From DASTCC01 sp035711465 (GTDB taxonomy: Bacteria > Acidobacteriota > Vicinamibacteria > Vicinamibacterales > SCN-69-37), in the NCBI GenBank assembly GCA_035711465.1, contig DASTCC010000531.1:1-5987 (forward strand): a stretch of 5,987 nt of DNA. Direction: 5' to 3'. The notes below the pieces were generated by a model, which searched no databases, had not been told where the DNA came from, and saw nothing but the letters and a program-made list of their open reading frames with translations. A program made the position numbers and the translations under genes. Below, in pieces: positions 1-5,400 of the stretch (within the stretch, counting starts at the first letter, position 1; each line of letters opens with the position of its first letter).

Positions 1-331
1 GAACCGGACCGCCTTCGTGCGCGATCGCGATCCAGTCGGCGTCGGGCTCGCGCGTCGCGAACGAGCAGTCGGTGAAATCGGGCGTCGGCACCGGCAGCGA
101 GATGCTTGCCGGATCCGTGCCGCGGCCGTCCGCGCCGTGACAGGCGGCGCACGCCTCGGCGTAGAGCTGCGCGCCGCGCCGTTCGGCGACGGTCCCGATT
201 TGCGCGCCAGTCGGCGGCGACGCCGGGGTTTGTGACGCCGCGCGGGTCGAATCCTGCCGCCACGCGAACGTGGCGATCAGGAGCGCGCCGGCCGCGGTCA
301 GCCGGCGAGCCGCTTGGCGGTCCCTTCGCAC
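1..331 (-). CDS. Small secreted c-type cytochrome, N-terminal part (cut by window edge)
   Basis: The minus-strand reading frame gives a basic N-terminus (VRRDRQAARRL), a short hydrophobic stretch (TAAGALLIATFAW, about residues 12-24) and an Ala/Pro/Thr-rich linker. A classic haem-binding motif CAACH follows at residues 61-65, within QLYAEACAACHGADGRGTDP. This is the layout of an exported single-haem cytochrome c: haem attaches covalently to the two Cys, His is the proximal ligand, and the protein carries electrons in the periplasm. The distal Met would lie beyond the window. The GTG at 331 is chosen because it is the only usual start codon that places the signal sequence at the N-terminus; no clear Shine-Dalgarno precedes it. 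Upstream on the same strand lies a broken gene ending at 384, so the two may once have been co-transcribed. The cytochrome c assignment is firm; the electron-transfer partner is unknown. Confidence 0.85.
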   Translation of the reverse strand, partial: MRRDRQAARRLTAAGALLIATFAWRQDSTRAASQTPASPPTGAQIGTVAERRGAQLYAEACAACHGADGRGTDPASISLPVPTPDFTDCSFATREPDADWIAIAHEGGPV

Positions 332-383
332 GGTCGAACACGATACACGATAGTCGCGGCGTTTGCGTCGTCCGACGCGAGCA

Positions 384-600
384 TCACCGGAACAGCAGCG
401 GCACGAGATCGCGCAGATTGCGGCAGCACGCGCAGCGCCGCGTTGGTCGCGTCCGGATCGGCGAAGACCGGCGCGTAGGCCGCTTCGATCGCCGCGGCGG
501 TGACCTCGCGCCCGCCCGCGGCGACCGTGCCGCAGGAGGTCGCGATCGCACGAAAGAGGTCGAGCCGCGCGAAGCCGACGGCGGGACGCGCGACGCCACC
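384..600 (-). pseudogene. Frameshifted C-terminal fragment of an unrecognised protein
   Basis: On the minus strand, the frame reading LDLFRAIATSCGTVAAGGRE through NAALRVLP has almost exclusively G or C at third positions, as real genes here do. At about position 420 this bias drops in that frame, which runs on to a TGA at 298-300. The bias reappears in the +1 frame as NLRDLVPLLFR, ending in TGA at 384. Skipping one base (C on the minus strand at 420) joins the two into one smooth coding stretch. No ATG or GTG start exists in the upstream frame, which is closed by a stop at 679-681, so the 5' end also seems lost. The stop at 384 would leave a 52-base gap to the cytochrome start, which fits an old operon. 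I do not recognise the family. A sequencing or assembly error is an alternative to true decay. Confidence 0.45.
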
Positions 601-779
601 GCGCGATCCTAGCGCCGATTCCAGGCGCGGAATATTCGACGGCGGTGAGAATTCCTTCGCGGGACGCCCGGTCTGCGGTCAACCGGTCCTCCGACCTCCG
701 CCGTTATCCTGTCGCAACGTCGCCCTCGACGTAAGCCGAACGAGGTACGGCGATTGCACATCAACTCGCGGGGTGCCCC

Positions 780-1402
780 ATGCGACCTCGACCTCTCGAT
801 TCAGAGCTGGCGCGATTCGTCAGCGCCGGTGCGCTCGGCGGCGGCATCAATGCCTGGCTGTGCTACGCGGGGATACCGGTGGTGGTGTCCGACACCTACG
901 TCAAGGTCGCCTGGCACCTCGTGCCGGCCGGCGCGGTGCATGGCGCGGTGCTTGCGCTCGCGGCGCTGCTCGCCACCCGGTGGGCTCGACGCCGGGGCTG
1001 GCCCGCGAGGGTCGGGGCGGCAGTAGCCGCGGGCTGGATCGCCGGCTACGTGTCGTGGGAAGTCCTGCTCCTGTCGCTGAATGAAAACTTCACCGGGATA
1101 GCATGGCCGTTCGACGACGACGTCTCCGGCATCCTCCTCGGCCCCTTCAATTCGTTTGGACTCGTCGTCACGACCTATTGCCTCGTCGCGTTGTTGCACT
1201 CGGGTCGCGAGGGCTCGACCGCCCGGCGCTGCTGACCGGAATGCTTGCCGGCGTCCTCGGGTCGCTGTGGTTCTGGATCGATCTCGAGCTGTGGTACTAC
1301 AGCCTGATTCACGGGACGATCTGGGGCGTCGCCGTCGGCGCGGCCCGCCATCGCCGCGTCAGGGTCGATCGCGGCGCTCACCCGATCGCACGAGCGGCAT
1401 GA
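780..1402 (+). pseudogene. Multi-pass membrane protein interrupted by a frameshift
   Basis: The first frame starts at ATG 780 (MRPRPLDSELARFVSAGALG) and shows hydrophobic segments at roughly residues 11-36, 44-67, 78-100 and 116-140 before degenerating into a Ser/Arg tail and TGA at 1233-1235. The frame at +2 continues the membrane protein: LLTGMLAGVLGSLWFWIDLE and then WYYSLIHGTIWGVAVGAA, ending at TGA 1400-1402. Joined at about 1200-1235 it would be a protein of about 207 residues with five or six TM segments. The final TGA overlaps the ATG at 1399 of the MASE1 fragment (ATGA), typical of translational coupling, so the two were probably partners in membrane signalling. The RBS before 780 is weak (GGGGTG, about 770). 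I do not recognise the family. The alternatives are a sequencing error, or two genuine short ORFs with the second starting at ATG 1241. Confidence 0.55.
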
Positions 1403-1680
1403 GCGCCGCCGACGACGCCGGGTCGGAACCGTCCAGGCTCGTGCAGTTGGTGGCGCTGCCGCTCCTGGTTCTACGGCGGCGTGAAGCTCAGCCTCTTCTC
1501 GGCGGTACTGCCGGAAGTCGTGGTCATGCTGTGGCTGCCGAACGGCATGCTGCTGGCGGCGTTGATCCATTTCGGCATGCGCCGCTACGTGCCGCTCGCG
1601 GCGCTCGTCGTCGTCGCCGAGATCGCCGCCGACCAGCCGACGTTCTCGGCGATCGAGGCGGCGCTGTGCGTCGTAGACGT
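1399..1680 (+). pseudogene. MASE1-type membrane sensor domain, frameshifted and truncated remnant
   Basis: The ATG at 1399 opens MSAADDAGSEPSRLVQLVAL and then turns into Arg-rich nonsense. The frame one base later carries WFYGGVKLSLFSAVLPEVVV, MLWLPNGMLLAALIHFGMRR and YVPLAALVVVAEIAADQPTF. The LW-P-x-G-x-x-LAAL pattern followed by a Gly-Met-Arg turn and another hydrophobic helix resembles the MASE1 integral-membrane sensor domain found at the N-terminus of histidine kinases and GGDEF/EAL proteins. The frameshift lies about 1455-1465. The similarity stops near SAIEAALC (about 1670), and only a few bases later the convergent gene ends at 1685. The remaining MASE1 helices and all cytoplasmic output domains are absent, so this cannot work as a sensor. 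Although the reading frame stays open to 2656, beyond 1685 it is antisense to the deoxyhypusine-synthase-like gene. Confidence 0.6.
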
Positions 1681-1684
1681 CACC

Positions 1685-2659
1685 TCACCAGTCGAGCACT
1701 TTCGCGAACACCAGCGGCGCGACGATGGTCGCGTCGGACTCGATCACGAACGACGGCGTCTCGGGACCGAGCTTGCCCCAGGTGATCTTCTCGCTCGGCA
1801 CCGCACCCGAGTACGAGCCATAGCTCGTCGTCGAGTCGCTGACCTGGCAGAAGTAGCCCCAGAGCGGCACCGACCGCTCATGCAAGTCCTGCTGCAGCAT
1901 CGGGACGACACAGATCGGAAAGTCGCCGGCGATGCCGCCGCCGATCTGGAAGAAGCCGATCGAGTGCGCCGCCGCCGTGCGCGTGTACCAGGCGGCCAGC
2001 TCGATCATGTACTCGATGCCGCTGCGGACGAGCGAGACGTCGCCGATGGTCCCGTCGACGCAGCGCGCCGCGAAGACGTTGCCCATCGTCGAGTCCTCCC
2101 ACCCGGGCACGAAGATCGGCAGATCGCGTTCGGCCGCCGCGACCATCCAGCTGTGCGCCGGATCGATCTGATACGCATGGCGGAGCGTGCCATCCCTCAG
2201 CAGGTCGTAGAAGAACTGGTGCGGGAACTTGCGCTGTCTCTCGGCCGCCGCCCGCGTCCAGCGCTCGATCACGAAATGCTCGAGGCGCCGCATCGCCTCG
2301 AACTCCGGAATGCAGGTGTCGGTCACGCGATTGAGGTGCCGCTCGAGCAGCGCCTGCTCGTCGGCGGGCGTCAGGCTCCGATAGTGCGGGATGCGTTCGT
2401 AGTGATCGTGAGCGACGAGGTTGAAGAGGTCTTCTTCCAGGTTGGCGCCGGTGCAGCAGATCGCGTGCACCTTGTCCGCGCGAATCATCTCCGCGAGCGA
2501 CACGCCGAGCTCGGCGGTGCTCATCGCACCGGCAAGCGTCACCAGCATCCGGCCGCCGCCGTCGAGATGACGGCGATAGGCGTCAGCCGCGTCTTTCAAC
2601 GCGGCGGCATTGAAGTGGCGGAAGTGACGATCGACGAACGCCGACACGGGACCTGACAT
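1685..2659 (-). CDS. Deoxyhypusine synthase-like protein (probable polyamine-modifying enzyme)
   Basis: This intact protein of 324 residues belongs to the deoxyhypusine synthase (DHS) family, which uses NAD to transfer an aminobutyl group from spermidine to a lysine or amine through an enzyme-lysine imine. Visible family motifs are VTLAGAMSTAELG (about 40-52), CTGANLEEDLFN (69-80), GWEDSTMGN (186-194), GGGIAGDFPI (240-249) and EKITWGKL (290-297). Lys296 in WGKL matches the catalytic lysine of eukaryotic DHS (SWGKI). Bacteria have no eIF5A, so classical hypusine formation is unlikely. Bacterial relatives have been linked to homospermidine-type polyamine synthesis, which is the best inference for this one. 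The start at 2659 is preferred over an in-frame ATG seven codons earlier because of a GGGGAGG ribosome site and because MSGPVSAFVDRHFRHFNAAA fits the family N-terminus. It is divergent from fpg and convergent with the MASE1 remnant. No terminator is visible past its stop. Confidence 0.9.
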   Translation of the reverse strand: MSGPVSAFVDRHFRHFNAAALKDAADAYRRHLDGGGRMLVTLAGAMSTAELGVSLAEMIRADKVHAICCTGANLEEDLFNLVAHDHYERIPHYRSLTPADEQALLERHLNRVTDTCIPEFEAMRRLEHFVIERWTRAAAERQRKFPHQFFYDLLRDGTLRHAYQIDPAHSWMVAAAERDLPIFVPGWEDSTMGNVFAARCVDGTIGDVSLVRSGIEYMIELAAWYTRTAAAHSIGFFQIGGGIAGDFPICVVPMLQQDLHERSVPLWGYFCQVSDSTTSYGSYSGAVPSEKITWGKLGPETPSFVIESDATIVAPLVFAKVLDW

Positions 2660-2663
2660 GAGG

Positions 2664-2670
2664 CCTCCCC
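2664..2670 (-). promoter_or_regulatory. Shine-Dalgarno site deciding the start of the DHS-like gene
   Basis: On the minus strand GGGGAGG lies four bases before the ATG at 2659. The alternative in-frame ATG at 2680 would put this site inside the coding region, so 2659 is taken as the start. Confidence 0.6.
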
Positions 2671-2716
2671 GGGTCGGCAAGAGTGGACTGTGGTGGAGCC
2701 GACCCGCGGCGTCCTA

Positions 2717-2734
2717 CGGCTCCGGGAGGAGCCG
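2717..2734. other. Perfect 7-bp hairpin in the divergent intergenic region
   Basis: CGGCTCC, a four-base loop GGGA, then GGAGCCG form a perfect inverted repeat between the divergent DHS-like gene and fpg. There is no T-tract, and a terminator would be out of place between divergent genes. It could be a regulator site or a 5' UTR hairpin, or simply chance in GC-rich DNA. Confidence 0.3.
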
Positions 2735-2827
2735 CCATCGGAACGCCAGGTGGCTGATCGATGGTAGCAGGCGTTCGCCCGGATCGCCAGCGCGATCGCG
2801 GCGGCCGTCGCGCGATGATGGAGGGCG

Positions 2828-3640
2828 ATGCCCGAACTACCCGAAGTCGAGTCGTTGCGACGGCAGCTCGCGCCCTACGTGCGCGGCGCCGAAATCGACC
2901 GCGTCGTCATCCGCCGAAGCGGGCTCCGCCGCCCCTTCCCTGCCGATCTCGCCGCGCGGCTGACCGGCGCCACCGTGCGGCAACTGACGCGCCGTGCGAA
3001 ATACCTGCTCGCGGAGCTCGCGTCGGACGACACGCTCGTCGTCCACCTCGGCATGTCTGGGTGGTTCCGGATCGAGCCGGCCGAACATCCGGAACGGCCT
3101 CACGATCATGTCGTGCTCCTGCTCTCGAACGGCCGCGCGGTCGTGTTCAACGACCCGCGCCGCTTCGGCGTGATCGATCTCGTCGCGAGCGGCGAGGCCG
3201 GGCGCTACGGGCCGCTCGCCAGTCTGAGCCCCGAGCCGCTTTCAGCGGCGTTCGACGCCGCCTGGCTGGCGCGCGCCTGCGCCCGCTCCCGTCGGGCCAT
3301 CAAAGTCGCGCTGCTGGATCAACGCGTCGTCGCCGGTCTCGGCAACATCTACGCGAGCGAGGCGCTGCATGTCGCCAGACTCTCGCCGCGGCTCGCCGCC
3401 TCTGCCCTCGCGACGCGGACAGGTCGGCCCCGGCCTGCCGCCCATCGACTCGCGGCCGCCGTCAAGACCGTCCTGACCCGGGCCATCGACCGGCAGCGGC
3501 GCAAGGCCCGCGCGCCGCGGTTCCGCGTCTACGACCGCGAGGGCGAACGCTGCCTTCGTCCGCGCTGCACCGGAACGATCAGGCGCGTCACACAAGCCGG
3601 CCGGTCGACCTTCTATTGCCCGGTGTGTCAGCGCCGGTAG
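2828..3640 (+). CDS. mutM: Formamidopyrimidine-DNA glycosylase (Fpg/MutM)
   Basis: This bifunctional base-excision repair enzyme removes 8-oxoguanine and ring-opened purines and then nicks the abasic site by beta/delta elimination. The 270-residue length is standard. The N-terminus MPELPEVE supplies Pro2 (the Schiff-base nucleophile once Met is removed) and Glu3. Lys58 sits in RRAKYLL. Met76 (HLGMSG), Arg112 and Phe113 (DPRRFG) are the helix-invading residues. GLGNIYASEAL (170-180) is the helix-two-turn-helix signature, and Arg259 lies in GRSTFYC. The C-terminal zinc finger uses Cys242, Cys247, Cys264 and Cys267; its first pair is spaced CX4C rather than the CX2C of E. coli, a variant I recall from other bacterial Fpg proteins. 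GGAGGG at 2820-2825 is the ribosome site, with a short spacer. It looks intact and monocistronic. The identification is secure. Confidence 0.97.
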   Translation: MPELPEVESLRRQLAPYVRGAEIDRVVIRRSGLRRPFPADLAARLTGATVRQLTRRAKYLLAELASDDTLVVHLGMSGWFRIEPAEHPERPHDHVVLLLSNGRAVVFNDPRRFGVIDLVASGEAGRYGPLASLSPEPLSAAFDAAWLARACARSRRAIKVALLDQRVVAGLGNIYASEALHVARLSPRLAASALATRTGRPRPAAHRLAAAVKTVLTRAIDRQRRKARAPRFRVYDREGERCLRPRCTGTIRRVTQAGRSTFYCPVCQRR

Positions 3641-3697
3641 TCAGCTCACCATTGCCGCCCGTGCCCGATGCGGCCGACGGCGACAAGACGGTTCGCA

Positions 3698-3703
3698 TAT
3701 ACT
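3698..3703 (+). promoter_or_regulatory. Possible -10 element (TATACT) upstream of the small-gene cassette
   Basis: TATACT is the best sigma70-like -10 match in the 211-base gap after mutM, in an otherwise GC-rich stretch. The candidate -35 at a 17-base spacing (CGACGG, 3675-3680) is poor. If used, it would give a leader of about 140 bases before the GTG at 3852. The rest of the gap holds no gene that I can see. Confidence 0.3.
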
Positions 3704-3704
3704 G

Positions 3705-3724
3705 GTTGGGTCAGTACCAACTGA
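3705..3724. other. Overlapping short inverted repeats just after the candidate -10
   Basis: TCAGT-ACCA-ACTGA (3711-3724) is a perfect 5-bp hairpin. GTTGG (3705-3709) can alternatively pair with CCAAC (3717-3721). The two pairings exclude each other, and they sit at the predicted transcription start, where an operator or a switching leader would lie. Both stems are short, so chance is possible. Confidence 0.2.
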
Positions 3725-3841
3725 CGCCCGCCAGCGTTCCGAGTAGCATCCGCAATTCCGGGTGCGCGCCGACCGGCAGTTGTTTCGCCGGACCCGTTGC
3801 CGCCCTCAATCCCGATGGCGCGCGATCGATCCGATTCCTTC

Positions 3842-3851
3842 GGAGGTGATC
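3842..3851 (+). promoter_or_regulatory. Near-perfect Shine-Dalgarno (GGAGGTGATC) for a GTG start
   Basis: GGAGGTGATC is complementary to the full anti-Shine-Dalgarno tail of 16S rRNA and ends directly before GTG 3852, leaving five bases between GGAGG and the start codon. It fixes the start of the 81-aa membrane protein and suggests strong translation. Confidence 0.75.
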
Positions 3852-4097
3852 GTGAGGAAAACACTGATTTCTATCTTCGCCATCGTCGGCTGGCCGATCG
3901 TGGTGACCGCAGTGCTCGCCGTGCGGGCGAGCGGCGGGGGCGTCAGCTGGCTGGAGTATGTGGCGTGGCTGCTCGTCGCCTTCGCGCCCGCCGCCGCGTG
4001 GCGTCTGATTGTCGTTCGCCGGCCGTCACAATCGATCGCCGAGATCCTCTACGACACCGAACACAGGGACGAGCCCGCCGAGGTGAGACGTGGGTGA
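3852..4097 (+). CDS. Small two-TM membrane protein (81 aa), first gene of the cassette
   Basis: The GTG start is fixed by the ideal ribosome site just upstream. The protein reads VRKTLISIFAIVGWPIVVTA with a first membrane helix at about residues 4-24, a short Gly-rich loop (RASGGG), a second helix at about 34-55 (WLEYVAWLLVAFAPAAAWRL) and a charged cytosolic tail of about 26 residues (SIAEILYDTEHRDEPAEVRR). I recognise no family. Basic residues flank both helices (RK at the N-terminus, RR at 56-57), which suggests a helical hairpin with both ends in the cytoplasm. Its last eight bases overlap the start of the 57-aa zinc ribbon, so the two are probably translationally coupled. It resembles small membrane anchors in size, but the function is unknown. 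Confidence 0.75.
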   Translation: MRKTLISIFAIVGWPIVVTAVLAVRASGGGVSWLEYVAWLLVAFAPAAAWRLIVVRRPSQSIAEILYDTEHRDEPAEVRRG

Positions 4098-4263
4098 AGT
4101 CCTGTTCAAAGCGCCGCAGTGCTGTCCGTACTGCTCGTCCGACAAGGTCGTCAAGAATCCAAAGCAGCAGGAGACGGCGTACTGGCGCTGCGACAACTGC
4201 GGTCAGCTGTGGCATCCGGACCGGCCGCCGCGGAAGTTCGCGCCACGGTCGTGGCACCGATGA
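4090..4263 (+). CDS. 57-aa zinc-ribbon protein
   Basis: The GTG at 4090 overlaps the end of the preceding gene by eight bases and is preceded by GAGGTGAGAC. The translation MGEVLFKAPQCCPYCSSDKV then YWRCDNCGQLWHPDR gives two CXXC knuckles, Cys12-Cys15 and Cys34-Cys37, separated by 18 residues. With the aromatic Y/W before the second knuckle this is a typical single zinc ribbon, with a basic tail (RPPRKFAPRSWHR) that could bind nucleic acid. Ribbons of the CP-C...C-x-x-CG type occur in transposase N-termini, transcription factors and RNA-polymerase-associated proteins, and this one is too short to assign. The cysteines and G/C-rich third positions support it as real. Its short length and GTG start make it easy to miss in automated annotation. 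Confidence 0.75.
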   Translation: MGEVLFKAPQCCPYCSSDKVVKNPKQQETAYWRCDNCGQLWHPDRPPRKFAPRSWHR

Positions 4264-4313
4264 CTCGCCGCGCGCCCGGCGCCGAGGCGATCCGACCAGT
4301 CCAGGGAGCGTGC

Positions 4314-4529
4314 ATGATCGATTCAGCCGAAATCGGCAGGTTCGAGTTCGTGAAGCTGGCATCGCTTCGCACGGTGCAGTTGATGCGAGGCTGCACGCCG
4401 CGCGTCGCCGCTGGCTGGAAGCGCACGACCACCGCACAGCGTGAGGTTGCAGATGGCAAGGTCATTCGTGCGCCTCGACCCTATCGCCTCGCGGTAGAGC
4501 GCACTCGGGCAGGACCAGATGTTGAGTAG
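4314..4529 (+). CDS. RNA polymerase omega (RpoZ)-like small protein
   Basis: The 71-residue product reads MIDSAEIGRFEFVKLASLRT, then VQLMRGCTPRV and RTTTAQREVADGKVI. The order of a [RN]FEFV-x-x-A-x-x-R-x-x-QL-x-x-G-x-x-P-R-V segment (9-31) followed by a T-x-x-A-x-x-E-[IV]-x-x-G-x-[IV] helix (38-51) matches the core of the RNA polymerase omega/Rpb6 family. That subunit wraps the C-terminal tail of beta-prime and aids assembly. AGGGAG at 4303-4308 precedes the ATG by five bases. It sits among tiny zinc-ribbon genes rather than beside gmk/coaBC/spoT as rpoZ often does, so it may be a second, specialised copy. The call rests on motif spacing alone, so I assign no gene symbol. The last 11 bases overlap the next gene. 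Confidence 0.65.
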   Translation: MIDSAEIGRFEFVKLASLRTVQLMRGCTPRVAAGWKRTTTAQREVADGKVIRAPRPYRLAVERTRAGPDVE

Positions 4530-4722
4530 CCGCAAAGAAGACAAGGGCTGCCAGGCGCGCGAGATGCTGGTCGACCTCTACGGCCTGGTCGAAGCGCTCG
4601 ATCGTCGAGTGCCTCGGCTGGAGCGAGTCGGCGAAGCGCAGATCGCGCACGACGCCGCTGAGCTCCGCGAACGTGCGGTCAGCTTGATTCGCCAGATCGA
4701 AGGCGAAACACCGATGGAGTGA
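4519..4722 (+). CDS. Small helical protein of unknown function (67 aa)
   Basis: The ATG at 4519 lies 11 bases inside the preceding omega-like gene, with AGGA at 4511-4514 as ribosome site, so translation is probably coupled. The product is nearly all charged or amphipathic helix: REMLVDLYGLVEALDRRVPR at about 14-33, and AAELRERAVSLIRQIEGE at about 46-63, separated by a short turn. This is compatible with a two-helix hairpin or a dimeric coiled coil. It has one cysteine (Cys11) and no membrane segment. I recognise no family. Consistent third-position G/C and the tight coupling support a real gene. Confidence 0.65.
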   Translation: MLSSRKEDKGCQAREMLVDLYGLVEALDRRVPRLERVGEAQIAHDAAELRERAVSLIRQIEGETPME

Positions 4723-4773
4723 CTCGGATCACACGACGCCGCAGCGCGGTGTCCACCAGGAAGGAATCGTCGC

Positions 4774-4962
4774 ATGCCTCGGTCTGGTCCCCCGCCTCTC
4801 TCCTCACGACCGGTGCGCCGGCCGCCTGACTCTCGCTCGGGCACCGTCGAGTGCCCGAGGTGCTTCCGGTCAACGGCGAGGATCATCGGCCGCTCAGAAG
4901 TCGTGCCCGTCGTCTATCTGCGCTGCGACGGCTGTCACCTGACGTCGATCGCCCGTGACTGA
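4774..4962 (+). CDS. 62-aa zinc-ribbon protein, last gene of the cassette
   Basis: AGGAAGGA (4758-4765) lies eight bases before the ATG. A Pro/Arg/Ser-rich, probably disordered N-terminus (about 1-24) leads into a zinc ribbon, TVECPRCFRSTARIIGR then VVYLRCDGCHLTSIARD. It has two CXXC pairs, Cys27-Cys30 and Cys51-Cys54, separated by 20 residues with beta-strand-like sequence between. Size and layout parallel the 57-aa ribbon 500 bases upstream, but the sequences share little beyond the cysteines. The 51-base gap from the previous stop and its own good ribosome site suggest independent initiation on the same transcript. Metal binding is likely; the function is unknown. Confidence 0.7.
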   Translation: MPRSGPPPLSSRPVRRPPDSRSGTVECPRCFRSTARIIGRSEVVPVVYLRCDGCHLTSIARD

Positions 4963-4968
4963 GGTGGT

Positions 4969-4991
4969 GCGCCGGCCGCCAGCGCCGGCGC
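4969..4991. terminator. GC-rich hairpin between convergent genes (possible two-way terminator)
   Basis: GCGCCGGC (4969-4976) pairs perfectly with GCCGGCGC (4984-4991) around a seven-base loop. It sits in the 31-base gap between the convergent zinc-ribbon and DUF7662-like stop codons. There is no T-tract, so it is at best a non-canonical terminator or a 3' end stabiliser. Confidence 0.45.
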
Positions 4992-4993
4992 GC

Positions 4994-5293
4994 TCAGTTG
5001 CTCTCCCGGTCGAATCTCACAGCCCGCGCGCGAAGGTTGGCGGTGGCGACGCGGTGGGCCAGGACCCAGGATGTCGCCTGCGGCGAGTGGCCACCTGACT
5101 CGTCGGCGTTGGCCCACCAGATCGGCTCGACGTATGCTTGCGTCGGCAGCGCGTGGCCGAGCAGGTCCTCGATCTGCGCGAACGTCAGGACGCAGCAATC
5201 CACGTAACGGGCCGCGAGGTACTTGTGGAGCGGGCGGTATTCGGCCGGCACACCTGAACCCGGCTGTTTGATCCGTGTCGCGGCATCGTCCAT
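4994..5293 (-). CDS. DUF7662-like small protein
   Basis: The 99-residue product contains YRPLHKYLAARYVDCCVLTF then AQIEDLLGHALPTQAYVEPI and WWAN (19-62), followed by SWVLAHRVATANLRARAVRF. This matches my memory of the DUF7662 pattern: YxPLxxYL, then LTFxxIExLLGxxLPxxA, then WWxN, and a closing strand ending in VxF. The function of that family is not established. Here the usual Gly-Trp-x-Val turn is replaced by AHRVAT. The ATG at 5293 is taken because the conserved region begins 18 residues later; the ribosome site is weak. It is convergent with the small-gene cassette and divergent from the DinB-like gene, apparently on its own. The assignment is moderate; the reality of the gene is well supported by the conserved motif. 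Confidence 0.75.
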   Translation of the reverse strand: MDDAATRIKQPGSGVPAEYRPLHKYLAARYVDCCVLTFAQIEDLLGHALPTQAYVEPIWWANADESGGHSPQATSWVLAHRVATANLRARAVRFDRESN

Positions 5294-5400
5294 GGGACAC
5301 CACGACCATACACCCGTCTTGCGACGCTGCCTTGCGCCGGCCCGGGGCGTGACACGGCGCGCTCGATCGATCTTGATTCGGGCCCGCCGCGTAATGGCTG

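Noticed and set aside
20..29. CGCGATCGCG palindromes (also at 2791-2800), HIP1-like octamer
   Set aside because: Two copies in 6 kb of GC-rich, GATCG-rich DNA are too few to call an over-represented element.
241..262. GGGTCGAATCC resembling a tRNA T-loop
   Set aside because: It lacks the second T of TTC, no acceptor stem or anticodon arm can be built around it, and it lies inside the cytochrome signal-peptide coding region.
500..1084. Plus-strand open frames across 106-612 and 500-1084
   Set aside because: Products are Arg/Ser/Pro-rich with no motifs, and they overlap better supported minus-strand coding (cytochrome and fragment) and the 780 membrane protein.
1685..2656. A long plus-strand open frame continuing from the MASE1 remnant across the whole DHS-like gene
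   Set aside because: Beyond 1685 it is antisense to a clearly conserved gene and its product is Arg/Asp/His-rich low-quality sequence; only the part before about 1680 carries domain similarity.
2761..3849. A 362-codon plus-strand frame overlapping mutM
   Set aside because: It is an out-of-frame shadow of mutM with extremely Arg-rich composition.
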